DNA of 64,000 bases from Mycoplasmopsis gallinarum DSM 19816 (GTDB taxonomy: Bacteria > Bacillota_I > Bacilli_A > Mycoplasmatales > Metamycoplasmataceae). Both the position numbers and the translations under genes were made by a program. The notes below the pieces were generated by a model. It saw only the letters and a program-made list of their open reading frames with translations. It did not search any database and was not told the origin of the DNA. Location: positions 62,001 through 126,000 of the forward strand of contig NZ_JHZE01000005.1 in the NCBI RefSeq assembly GCF_000621085.1. Direction: 5' to 3'. Positions 21,753 through 32,026 of the stretch are shown piece by piece (position 1 is the stretch's first letter; each line of letters opens with the position of its first letter).

Positions 21753-24700
21753 ATGAAAAAAAATAAAAATAAAGCATTAATAGGTGCACTTGCTGTTTTA
21801 GCTCCACTTACAATTGCAAGTGTTGTAACTACAGCTTTAATTTTGAAGAAAAGAAATAAAAAGAATAATTGAAATGATAATTCAACATTAACCGCACCCA
21901 ATTTTTCTGATATTTATGAAAAAAATGAAAATTCAAAAATTAATTTTGAAAAATATTGAATTAATTTTTCAAATAAAGAAAATTCTGTTGAACCTGTTGA
22001 ACCTACTGACCCTGTTGATCCTACTGATCCAACTAATCCTACTGAACCTACAAACCCTACAGAACCAACTCACCCTATTGAGCCAGAAGAACCAGTAAAT
22101 CCTACACCAGAAGAACCAAAAGAATTGAGTCCTGAAGAAACTAATTTATTATTTCAAAATGCATCTGTTATAGTTGAAAATAATGGATATTTTACCTCGG
22201 CAACTGGTGTTTTAAGCATCAATATTGAAGGATTTAATAATTCTCAAGATGATTTAATAATTAATCAATATAGTTGAAGTTTAAATAATGAATTTTTAAA
22301 AAATACTACAATTCCACAATTGGAAATTCAATATGATGATATCGAAGCAGATACAATTTATTCTGTTGCAATTAAGGGAACTTACAATAATAAAAGTTTT
22401 GTTAAAACTTTTGACAACTTAACTGTTCATAAAGTTAATCCACTTAGTTCAGTTATTTTGAAAAATCGTGATAATGCCATTATCACTAATGGTAATCCAA
22501 TTACTTTAACTTTAAATGAAACAACCGATTTAGATCTTTCAAGAACTCAGTGATTTTATTTTAATAAAAAATTAGATCAAATAGGTTCTTCATCATATGA
22601 AACAAATAGACCCGGTAGATACTATGCTATTGTATTCAATAATGAAGGCTTAAGCTGAAAAACTAATGAATTAGAAATTGAATCTGATAATTTACAAAAC
22701 ACAGATCCCGATTTTGCGACTCATTTGAGCCAAGCTTTTGATATTGTAACTTATCAACAAAAATTTTTAGGTTATGAATCACGTGAAAATAAAATAAATA
22801 ATAAATTTTACGAAACAGATTTATTAACTCGTTATGGTTCACAAGGTTTTAGATATCCAGGCTGAGATTATAATTATGAAGCTAATAATACAGAAAATTC
22901 ATTTATGATATTGGACGGAGAAAAAGTTAATATTTCAGATTTAGTTTTTGCCGAAAGAGTGCCAGGGAAAACAGGTATTAAATATTCAAACCCTGAATGA
23001 ATTAAATCTCAAATTGCAAATGGAGAATTAAAAAAACATCCAGCAGTGACTTCATGATATCAAAAGAATGTAACTGATGAAACCAAATCACTTACTAAAG
23101 AATTTAAAATTGATGGAAGTTTTTCAGGAAGTAATGCTTTAGGTTTATATATTCCTGCAGGTGAAGTTGCAGAAATTGAATTTGATCCTGAAACATATAA
23201 TATTTTTAAAAATGCATGAAGTAAAGATTTGCCAATTAAAATTCATATTAATCAAAACTACTGAGATAACAGAGCTTTTAACAATACAGCCAGAATTTCT
23301 AACCGTTATCCTTTTGTACAAAGCACATTTACATTTCAATTTAGTGAGATAGATCCAGAAACTAGAAAAATTAAAGTAGCTTCACCTTTTGGGGGTTCTT
23401 TATCATTTGAATTAAAACAAAACTTCAAATATAATGGAAATTTTGCTTCTTTAAAATTCAAAGTTTATGGTGCAGTAGAACAATTCCATTATGTTTATGA
23501 TCAAACCACTGAAGAAGAATGAAATGCACAAATTACAAAAATTAAAAATGGTGAAATTACTGCTCCCGTTGCTTCAATTCAAACTAATTATTCTTCGATT
23601 TTAGTTCCTTTCACTAGTCCTACATCTGTAGCTGGTGTGGAATTGGATAACATGGTTTTCCCAGAAGAAGTGTTTAAGAAATGAAATAGTTTTTATGAAA
23701 TGTCATACTATTGAGGAGATTACTGAAATCCTAAAATAGCTTTAAATTATTGTGACGATATTTGAGATGGGGCTGGAGCTTGAGGCGGTATGAATAATCT
23801 TTGAGCTGCAGTTAGCTGAGCTAAAGGTTATTATGATGGTAAAAGTTTAGATTTTGGTTTTGCCAATTGAGGTAATTACCATGAAATTAATCACAACTTT
23901 GAACAATATCAAGATCCATTCCATGTTAAAAACCACGGATGAACAAATATTCCTTCAACAGTTGATTTATCATTTATAAATGATAGAACCAGATTACGTA
24001 ATTTTGCTAATTTTTCAGGTGACTTAGATGAAGGTTGATCAAGATTAGCTAATGGATACATTTTAAATGCTAAACAAACCAATAATAATGATTGATATTC
24101 ATTATATGCAAATATGGTTTATCAATATGGACCAATGAATTTTGCAAACTGAGTTAAAGCTTCTGGAAAAAGTCAAAATTCTGGCAAATTTTTTGCGACT
24201 ATGATTTATCTAGCAGATTACTTTAAATTAAATCCTTTATATGCACTTAAACAATATACTTCAACTGTAACTACAGGAGAGAAATTAGAAAAGAATTTTA
24301 CAGTAATTAAAGAAGTTAGCGGTGATAGTTCTCAAGAAATACCGGTTACTCAAGAAGATGAGAATAAATTAAATAAATATCCTGCTTTTGATTTTGTTTC
24401 ATCTATTTATGCTGTTGGAAACTATTTATATAACAGTGAAACCAATAATTTTGAATATACTTCTGATACAATGCCTGCTTTCCAAATTCCAGCCGGTGAA
24501 GATTATGTTTTTGATTTCAAAAAAGGTATTTCTTCATTCAACCCTAATTTTAAAATTAAAAGTATTCAAGTGCCAAATCAAACTAAATTAGGTAATTCAT
24601 TAACTATAGATGCAAATAATAAATTCAAAGTCACTTATCACGCTAATGCGAATACTTTTGCAGAAATTGATGAATTTGATTTAGATATTATTCCAGATGA

Positions 24701-26201
24701 ATTTGATACTAAACCAAGTAATTATGTGCCAATGTACAAAATGAAAATTAAAATTAGAAATGTAGTTAATCGTCCAGCGATGAAACTATATCCAAGTTTA
24801 ACTTCTAATGTAAATTCTTTTGAAGAACTTTATGCTGCTTATGATCAAATAGATCAAAATGATATTATTTCATTTGTGCAAGATTTTAACTTTGATGAAC
24901 TTAATTATTTAAACAAGAAGCAAAATACCCTTTTAGAATCAACAATGAAATTTGTTGCTCCTACAACAGGAACTTTTGAATTTAAAGCAATTGCTGATGA
25001 TTGATCTGCAGTTTGAGTTAATAATAAATTAATTGGAAGCAGTTTTAATGCTTCTAAGAGTGAACAAAGTTTAGGTTCATTTGAATTTGTTAAAGGACAA
25101 ATTTACGAAATTAAACTAGCAGTTTATAACAAAGCAGGTGCTGGTAATATGAATTTCTGATTAGCTAACGACACAGAAAAAATTAATTTAGTTACCAATT
25201 CTATAACTCCTACTTTAGAAACTAATAATTTAAATGCAGACCAACTTCGTAATTTAATTGAAAATCCATCTTATCAATATGAACGTAGATATAGAACTAA
25301 TGAAAGTAAAAACAAAACTCAAATTTCAAGATATATTAAAAATATAGGAATGGCAGATCCACAGTTTAGTCTTACAAGAATGGCACCAAATACTCCAGAT
25401 TCTTATAAAATATTTGACAATAATATTGATACATATTACGAAAAATTCTATGATAATGCTACTCAAAATAGGCCAATAAGATTAATATATAGAACTAGTG
25501 AAAGTTTTAAAGCTAACTTTATTGACATATATCCAAGACAAAGCAATTGACGTTGATATGTACCGAATGAATTGACAGTAACAATTAAAGAAAAAAATTC
25601 TGATGAATATCATACACAAACTTTATACTATGATTTTAGTTCAAGATGAAGCAATTCTTCTTATCAAAGAGTTTTCTTTGATCGTGTTTATGATATAGAA
25701 GAAATTACTATTCAAGCTAGAAACACTCTTAATACAGATAGATACGGAATTACTTTAGCTGAAATTAAATTTGGAATCAAGTTAAATACCGATAGTATTA
25801 TTCCAATTAACAATGCAAATAATAGATTTTATGGACATTGAGAAATAGTAAGTAGTGAAAGAGATGATGTAGAAAGTCCAATTAATGGCTTTGTAGCTAA
25901 ATCTGTAACTGCTAATGACTATATGGAAATTCCAATTAATTCACCAGAAATGGTAATTATGGGACAAAAAGGCCAAGATATGTCTACTTTTGATGTTTAT
26001 TTTGATGGGGAGTTAGTAGGTAAAAATATTAGTGCTTCTAACGAATCAAGCAATACCTTATTATTTAATGAGTTATTATTCTTAACTAAAATTAATGACT
26101 CAAATATAAATTGAAATGATCCGCACACTCTTAAAATTGTAAACAAAGAAGACAAACCATTAATTTTAACATTCATTTCATATAAAGACATTCAGAACTA
26201 A
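21753..26201 (+). CDS. Large surface metallopeptidase, M60-like with PA14 and F5/8C-type domains
   Basis: 1482 residues. An N-terminal signal-anchor (about 8-30) is not a lipobox, so it should be membrane-tethered with an extracellular body. A proline/threonine-rich linker with PT-D/E-P units (79-122) follows, then two Ig-like beta regions (130-330). The peptidase core contains HEINH at 710-714, the HExxH zinc motif, in the setting NWGNYHEINHNFEQ typical of M60/enhancin-like enzymes. Residues 1060-1150 (TGTFEFKAIADDWSAVWVN...) look like PA14, and 1190-1343 like an F5/8 type C (discoidin) fold; both bind carbohydrate. The usual downstream Glu ligand is not obvious; H724 or H728 may replace it. 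Likely target: host glycoproteins such as mucin (inference). Confidence 0.8.
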
Positions 26202-26228
26202 AAAATGCCTATTTATAGGCATTTTTTA
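26201..26228. terminator. Terminator after the M60-like gene
   Basis: 11-bp stem (26201-26211 with 26216-26226), TTTA loop, six Ts. It begins inside the TAA stop. Confidence 0.9.
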
Positions 26229-26326
26229 ATATCTCTCCTCTGGTTCAAAATTGCGATAAGCAATATTTCTAAATTCATATCCGTTTTATTTCTTGTATTT
26301 ATGCTTAAAAAAGTTAGAAAATAAAA

Positions 26327-26351
26327 GAAAAAATCCCAAAAATGGGATTTA
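26327..26351 (-). terminator. Terminator of the map-rplQ operon
   Basis: Read on the minus strand: AAATCCCA / TGGGATTT stem with T loop followed by TTTTTTC, 27 bases after the rplQ stop. Confidence 0.85.
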
Positions 26352-26377
26352 TGAATATTAAGCTTGTTTTATGAAAA

Positions 26378-26737
26378 TTAAACTAATTCAATGATTGCCA
26401 TTGGAGTATTGTCCCCACGACGTGAAACTAATTTGTAAATACGTGTGTATCCGCCATTTCTTTCAGCGTACTTAGGAGCAATATTATCAAAAACATGTTT
26501 TAAAAGATCTGTATTATTAACTGAAAGTGGACGAATGAAACTTGCAACAATACGACGATTTGCTAAAGTAGGATTTTTTGCTTTGGTAATTAATTTTTCT
26601 GCATGTCTACGTACTTCTTTAGCTCTTACTAAAGTAGTTTGAATTCTACCATTAGCAAATAATTCACTAACTAAGTTACGCATCACACCTTTTCTTCATT
26701 TACTGTCACGGCTGTAAATTTGGGTTGGATTAGCCAT
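26378..26737 (-). CDS. rplQ: 50S ribosomal protein L17
   Basis: 119 residues; the start [22 protein letters not shown] includes a UGA Trp at 26696-26698, placing the true start 17 codons upstream of the first methionine of the uninterrupted stretch (V/MMRNL). [26 protein letters not shown] is the conserved core. Last gene of the operon, overlapping the rpoA stop by one base. Confidence 0.96.
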
Positions 26738-27744
26738 TATTCTTCTCCTTTACTTAATTCGTAACCATATTCTTTAAGACGAGAAACAATTTCATCAAGA
26801 GATTTTTTACCTAAGTTTTTGGTACCTTCTAATTCTTCATAAGTCATCATTGCTACTTCTGCTAAAGTATTTTTATTAATTTTCTTAAGAGCATTTAATG
26901 AACGCACAGAAAGACCTAATGAATTGATATCAATATCATTTTCTTCTTCTTTTTCTTCAATTTCAGGTTCATCTTGGAAAACATTTAATTTCATTTCATC
27001 AACATTTCCAATTACTTTGAAATGGCTTACTAAAATTTCACATGCTTGTTGAATTGCTGATTTAGGTTCGATAGTTCCATCAGTAATTAAATGCATTTTT
27101 AGTTGTTCTTCAAGTTTTGGACTTGAAGTATTTAATTCATTTACATAGTAATTAACTTTTTCCACTGGACTAAAATTACTATCTGTCGCAATGAATAAAC
27201 CATCTTTAATATCACTATTTAATTGTGAAATTAAAGCAGTATTGCCATTTAATAATTTTTTATTTTCTTCTGAAGAAATAAAGCCTCTACCTGGACGTAA
27301 ATATGCTTCTAAATATAATTTACCTTTAGCATTAATGGTTGCAATGTGTTGAGATTTATTTAAAATCTCAATAGTTGAATTAACAATTTCTAGATTGCGA
27401 GAAGTCACAACTTCTTGATCATTAGATTTTAATACCACTTTGATAATGTCATCATCATTAACTAAGGTTGGATCATATTGGAATTTTACTTTTCTTAGGT
27501 TCATAATTAAAGTAACAACATCTTCTTTAATTCCATCAATTGCTTGGAATTCATGGTCTACACCTTCAATTCTAACTGCAAATAATGCAAGACCTGTGAT
27601 TGAAGATAATAATGTTCTTCTTAATGCAACACCTAAAGTATTTCCAAATCCTCTTTCAAGAGGTTTTACTGTAAAAATTGTTTCATTAATCCCTTCTGAA
27701 GGGGTTTGTACTTGTTCGTATTCAAGTTTAGTCATCTTTTCCAT
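26737..27744 (-). CDS. rpoA: RNA polymerase subunit alpha
   Basis: 335 residues. The N-terminal assembly domain has FTVKPLERGFGNTLGVALRRTLLSS and GVDHEFQAIDGIKEDV; the linker is acidic (Glu-rich, about 260-272); the C-terminal DNA/activator-binding domain has LGLSVRSLNALKKIN and MTYEELEGTKNLGKKSLDEI. Standard length. It may start at Met4. Fifth position of the ribosomal cluster after rpsK. Confidence 0.97.
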   Translation of the reverse strand: MEKMTKLEYEQVQTPSEGINETIFTVKPLERGFGNTLGVALRRTLLSSITGLALFAVRIEGVDHEFQAIDGIKEDVVTLIMNLRKVKFQYDPTLVNDDDIIKVVLKSNDQEVVTSRNLEIVNSTIEILNKSQHIATINAKGKLYLEAYLRPGRGFISSEENKKLLNGNTALISQLNSDIKDGLFIATDSNFSPVEKVNYYVNELNTSSPKLEEQLKMHLITDGTIEPKSAIQQACEILVSHFKVIGNVDEMKLNVFQDEPEIEEKEEENDIDINSLGLSVRSLNALKKINKNTLAEVAMMTYEELEGTKNLGKKSLDEIVSRLKEYGYELSKGEE

Positions 27745-27761
27745 ATGTTTAACTCCTTAAA

Positions 27762-28145
27762 TTATTTTTTAGCTTCACGTTTAAGAACACGTTTTGGAGG
27801 TCTGGTCCCATTGTGTGGAACTGGAGTAACATCCTTAATTTCTGTAACAGTAATTCCAGCAACTTCAATTTGTTTACGAGCAGCATCTTTACCAGCTCCT
27901 AAACCTTTAAGTCTTACTTTAACACTTTTAATTCCGTTTTCTTTAGCAATTTCAGAAGCTTTTTGAGCTGCTAAACTTGCAGCATAAGGGGTTTTTTTCT
28001 TTGAACCTTTGTAACCGATAGCACCTGATGAACTTCAAGCAATAACATTACCTAATTCATCTGTAAAAGTAACAATAGTATTTTGATTAGTTGAATGGAT
28101 GTGTGCAACACCATTGGTTATATTTTTTTTCTTTGGTTTAGCCAT
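27762..28145 (-). CDS. rpsK: 30S ribosomal protein S11
   Basis: 127 residues: [27 protein letters not shown] at the start, [21 protein letters not shown] in the middle, [13 protein letters not shown] at the end. The Trp in AWSSSG is a UGA, which splits the gene under the standard code. It forms the platform of the small subunit with S6/S18. Confidence 0.96.
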
Positions 28146-28163
28146 ATTTTATCCTTCTACTTT

Positions 28164-28532
28164 CTATTTACCTTTTTTACCTGCAACAGTTTTACGAGGA
28201 CCTTTACGTGTTCTCGCATTTTTCTGTGTACTTTGTCCTCTTACAGGTAAGCCTTTACGGTGTCTAATTCCACGGTAACATTTGATTTCCATTAAACGTT
28301 TAATGTTTAATGAAGTTTCACGACGTAAGTCACCTTCTGTGGTATATTCTTTTGCTGCTTCACGAATTGCACTTAATTGTTGTTCTGTTAAGTCTTTAAC
28401 TCTAATTGATTCGTCAATATTTGCTTTTTCAAGTATTTCTTTTGCCCTTGATGGTCCAATTCCATAAATATAAGTTAATGAGATAACTACTCTTTTATTA
28501 TTTGGAATTTCAACGTTTAAAATTCTAGCCAT
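28164..28532 (-). CDS. rpsM: 30S ribosomal protein S13
   Basis: 122 residues. [26 protein letters not shown] start, the helix-hairpin-helix [10 protein letters not shown], and the basic tail [25 protein letters not shown] that reaches the P-site tRNA. Adjacent to rpmJ by 6 bases. Confidence 0.97.
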   Translation of the reverse strand: MARILNVEIPNNKRVVISLTYIYGIGPSRAKEILEKANIDESIRVKDLTEQQLSAIREAAKEYTTEGDLRRETSLNIKRLMEIKCYRGIRHRKGLPVRGQSTQKNARTRKGPRKTVAGKKGK

Positions 28533-28538
28533 TTTATT

Positions 28539-28652
28539 CTATCCTTGTCTTTGTTTGTGTTTTGGAAGTGAGCAAATAACTCTAATAATGCCTTTACGTT
28601 TAATAATACGGCAGTCTTTACACATTTTTTTTACACTAGCTCTAACTTTCAT
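28539..28652 (-). CDS. rpmJ: 50S ribosomal protein L36 (zinc-type)
   Basis: 37 residues starting [14 protein letters not shown]. Zinc ligands C11, C14, C27 and H32 are all present, so this is the C+ form. Too short for normal ORF thresholds but certain from sequence and from its place between infA and rpsM. Confidence 0.96.
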   Translation of the reverse strand: MKVRASVKKMCKDCRIIKRKGIIRVICSLPKHKQRQG

Positions 28653-28660
28653 AATTCTCC

Positions 28661-28876
28661 TTATTTGTGTCTGTAGACAATTCTACCCAATTCAATGTTG
28701 TATGGGCTAACTTCTACATCCACTGTGTCACCAGGTAAAATCCGAATGTGGTGCATTCTAATTTTGCCTGAAATACGAGCTTTAATATCCATGCCGCTTT
28801 CAAGAGTAACAAGATAATCATCTTGTGAATAAGCCTCTTTAATTACAGCTTTCATTTTAATAGCATCTTTTGCCAT
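28661..28876 (-). CDS. infA: Translation initiation factor IF-1
   Basis: 71 residues, one OB fold: [51 protein letters not shown]-equivalent LGRIVYRHK. Its ATG shares a base with the map stop (TAATG), so translation is coupled. Confidence 0.97.
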   Translation of the reverse strand: MAKDAIKMKAVIKEAYSQDDYLVTLESGMDIKARISGKIRMHHIRILPGDTVDVEVSPYNIELGRIVYRHK

Positions 28877-29625
28877 TAAATTCCTTTCGTTAAAACTACA
28901 CCTTTACCATTTTTAATTAAAACTGTATGTTCGTAATGAGCGTTGTTTAAACCACTAGCGCTAACAATGGTTCAACCGTCTTTTTTAGTTCTAACACGTG
29001 AATTTTTTTGCATAATCATTGGCTCAATACAAATAACCATTCCGTCTCTTAATAATGGACCAGTATGAGGCTTGCCATCATTAAAAACATTAGGTTCTTC
29101 GTGTAAATTTCGACCAATTCCGTGTCCGCAAAATTCACTAGGTGTATAAAGATTATTTTCTTTAATTACTTTACCAATTGCATAACTAATGTCGCCAATT
29201 CTTGCTCCAGGTTTAATTGCTGCTAAACCTGCTTCAAAAGATTTTTTAGCTACATCAATTAATTTTTGGTCTTCATCAGCAATAGTGCCAACTCCTTTTG
29301 TGAAGGCGCTGTCGCTATTAAATCCTTCATAAATACATCCTAAATCAACGCTGACTAAATCGCCATTTTTTAGTTTATATTCACTTGGGATTCCGTGGAT
29401 CAATTCTTCGTTGACAGAGATGCATGCTGTGGCAGGGAAGCCATACAAACCTTTAAAAGCTGGTTTAGCACCTCGTTTTACTATCTCATTAAAAGCGATT
29501 GAATCCAGTTCTTTTAATGAAACACCTGGTCTTATAAAATCTCACAAAATTTGTTTAACTTCTGCCAAGATTTGACAACTTTTAGTTATCTTTTTAATTT
29601 CTTCAGAACTTTTGATTATAATCAT
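28876..29625 (-). CDS. map: Methionine aminopeptidase type I
   Basis: Removes the initiator Met from nascent proteins. 249 residues. All five metal ligands are visible: two Asp in [16 protein letters not shown], His in CGHGIG, Glu in CIEPMI, Glu in HYEHTVLI. Substrate-pocket segment [25 protein letters not shown]. Start ATG at 29623-29625; UGA Trp codons inside the N-terminal helix and at 28969-28971. First gene of the inverted ribosomal cluster. Confidence 0.96.
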
Positions 29626-29670
29626 AAATCATTCCTTAAACGATAACTATCTTTTACTAAAAAGATAAAA

Positions 29671-29688
29671 AAGTCATATTTATGACTT
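29671..29688 (+). terminator. Orphan terminator-like hairpin between divergent genes
   Basis: AAGTCATA / TATGACTT stem with TT loop and a T-rich tail on the plus strand, in the spacer between map (-) and the 29790 gene (+). No plus-strand gene ends here, so it looks like a leftover from a rearrangement or a stop for antisense transcription. Confidence 0.45.
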
Positions 29689-29789
29689 CTTCTTTTTAGT
29701 TTTTTTATTTTATACTAAATAATAAAATTACATAATAAATATTTAGACTAATTTATAATTTAAAAATAAATGGATTGGTGGATTAAATT

Positions 29790-30161
29790 ATGAAAAAAAA
29801 GGAAAAATTTTTAATTGTTTTTTATAGCATTATTACTTTAGGATTTTGTTGATTATATTGAAAAAAACAAAATAAAAAATATTTAGATAATTTGAATAAT
29901 CCTGATAAAGTGCAATTACCAAAAGAAATAAATTTAGAGGAATTATTAACTTTGCTTGGTTCAAAAAATAATATTGCTTCATTAGAAAAATCAATTTCAA
30001 CTTTAAAAGTTAATTTTAAGGATAAAAATTTACTTAAAATTGATGAATTACAAAATTTAAAATATGTATCGGGAATTTTAGTTTCAAGTACTAAAATTAA
30101 CTTAAATACAGGAATTTACACAGAAGTAATTTTTAATAAATTAAATGATTTAATTAATTAG
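29790..30161 (+). CDS. Membrane-anchored PTS EIIB-like domain lacking the active Cys
   Basis: 123 residues: one N-terminal membrane helix (about 7-24) followed by a domain whose pattern, ELLTLLGSKNNIASLEKSIS then TLKVNFKDKNLLKIDEL and a closing EVIFNKLNDLI, matches glucose-type EIIB. EIIB normally carries the phosphocysteine in a C-A-T-R-L motif at the second strand; here the same position reads SISTLKV with no cysteine anywhere near, so phosphotransfer is not possible. Similar stand-alone EIIB-like proteins are known in mycoplasmas. Role unknown, perhaps regulatory. Single gene with its own terminator. Confidence 0.65.
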
Positions 30162-30163
30162 TG

Positions 30164-30186
30164 GCAAGTTTAACTTGCTTTTTTTA
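30164..30186 (+). terminator. Terminator after the EIIB-like gene
   Basis: GCAAG/CTTGC stem around TTTAA, followed by seven Ts. Confidence 0.75.
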
Positions 30187-30210
30187 TAAAAAAACAAGCT
30201 TTATAGCTTG
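30184..30210 (-). terminator. Terminator of the ABC exporter operon
   Basis: CAAGCT/AGCTTG stem (30195-30200 with 30205-30210) followed on the minus strand by a run of Ts (30184-30194). Confidence 0.75.
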
Positions 30211-30212
30211 CT

Positions 30213-32015
30213 CTAATTAAATTGACTTGTGTAAAGATTTCAATAATATCCTTTAGCGTTCATTAATTCACGATGATTACCTTTTTCAATAATTTCTCCA
30301 TCATTAACAACTAAAATTAAATCAGCATTTTTAATTGTACTTAAACGGTGAGCAATTACAATTGAGGTTTTATTTTTCATTACAACATTTTGTAAAGTAT
30401 TTTGAATAATTTGTTCAGTATTAGAGTCAACATTACTTGTTGCTTCATCTAAAACTAGAATTTTTTTATTACCTAAAATGGCTCTTGCAATAGCTAATAA
30501 TTGTTTTTCACCTTGTGATAATGAAGTATCGGAATTATCAACAATAGTATTATAACCATCTTTCATTCTCATAATAATATCATCAACTGAAACCATTTTT
30601 GCAATGTGTCTTACTTCTTCTAAAGTTGCATCAGGTTTAGCAATTTTTAAATTATTAAAAATTGTGTCATTAAATAAAAATGAATCTTGTAAAACGACAG
30701 CCATAATATCACGTAAATCGTGTTTGCTAATAGTTTTTAAGTCAATATTATCAATTTTGATTTGACCTTCTTGATATTCATAAAACTTACTTAATAAATT
30801 GATAATAGTAGTTTTTCCAGCCCCAGTTGGTCCTACAATGGCAATTGTTTGACCTGGTTTAGCATAGAAGGAAGCATTTTTGATTTGATATTTAGCACTA
30901 TCTGGATTATATTTGAAAGAAACATTATTAAATTCAATAAGGCCTTGAATTTTGTTAATATCAATATCAACTGTTTGTTCAACTGGCACATTTAAATTTG
31001 TTAATTTTAATACCCTAGTTGCAGACGATACCCCTAATTGAACTTGAAACAATCCAGTTAAAATGGTTTGAATATTACCTGTTAAACCAAAAATTAGTGA
31101 AATTAATGCTACCATCATTCCATAATCAACTTTTGTATAATCTATACCATATACATTTCAGTTATTGGTTTTAAATACTAAACCTAAAACAATTGTCACT
31201 AAAACAATCACATTACTACTGAAAATAAATCAAGGATCGAAAATTTTTTGTCAAAAATCTCCCTTTAATGCGTGAGAATAAATATTGTGAGCAATCGAAT
31301 TAAATTTTACTTGTGCACTTTCTTGTCTGTCTAAAACTTGTGTTACTTTAGCATTAGTTAGCATTTCTTCAACATAAGCATTTAAATTACCAAATTCATT
31401 TTGTAAATTAATTAAAGCAGGTCTTGCTTGTTTAAGCATAAAAATAGTTACTGAAAATAGCAAAATAGCAAGTAAAACAATGACAATCATTAAAACAACA
31501 GATTGGAAAGTCATCATGATTAATGTTAAAATGATGCTAGTTAAACCACTAAAGAATTGTGTCATTAACATTGAAACAGAGTTTGAAAAATTATTAATAT
31601 CATTAACTAATGTAGAAATAATGTCGCCAGTTTTTTGTTTATCAAAATAACTAATAGGCATTTTTAATAATTTTTCCATTGAAATTTTCCGCATTCTCAT
31701 TGCAGTTTTAAAAGATAAATTAACAAAAATTTTATTTTGTAAAAATCCAAATACTGCATAAAGTAAAAATAAAATGCCAATTTCAACCGAATAAATGATA
31801 AAAGCATTAAAATCAAATGAATCCGGATTACCAATAGTTGGTAAAAAGAAATGAGTAATGGCTTTCCCTGTAAAATAAGTTCCAATAATTGTAGCAGCAG
31901 AAGATAAAGAAGCAAAAATCATACCTATAATTGCAAAATAACGATCTTCTTTATCTAAAAATTGAAAAATTGATTTAAATAAAGTAAAAGTAGATACTTT
32001 GTTTTTTGTTTTCAT
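30213..32015 (-). CDS. ABC exporter half-transporter, canonical Walker B partner
   Basis: 600 residues, six-helix membrane domain then nucleotide-binding domain (NBD). Walker A GPTGAGKTT, Walker B KILVLDEATSNVD with catalytic Glu, but the signature motif is LSQGEKQLL rather than LSGGQ. It starts 11 bases after the stop of the partner half-transporter. No C39 peptidase domain at the N-terminus, so it is not a peptide-processing exporter. Likely a multidrug or lipid exporter of the MdlB/BmrCD class; substrate cannot be deduced. UGA Trp codons lie between the two open stretches (31119-31250). Confidence 0.93.
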
Positions 32016-32026
32016 TTTACTCCTTT

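Noticed and set aside
21987-22120. PT-D/E-P repeats in the M60-like protein considered as a DNA repeat or phase-variable tract
   Set aside because: The units differ at DNA level (GAC/GAA/AAC variants), so slippage is unlikely; it is a flexible protein linker.
26226-26326. Short minus-strand open stretch ending NIAYRNFEPEERY before a TAA, next to the M60 gene terminator
   Set aside because: Only about 19 sense codons, blocked upstream by an in-frame TAA and without start or ribosome site. It could be the tail of a lost gene at the rearrangement border, but chance is as likely.
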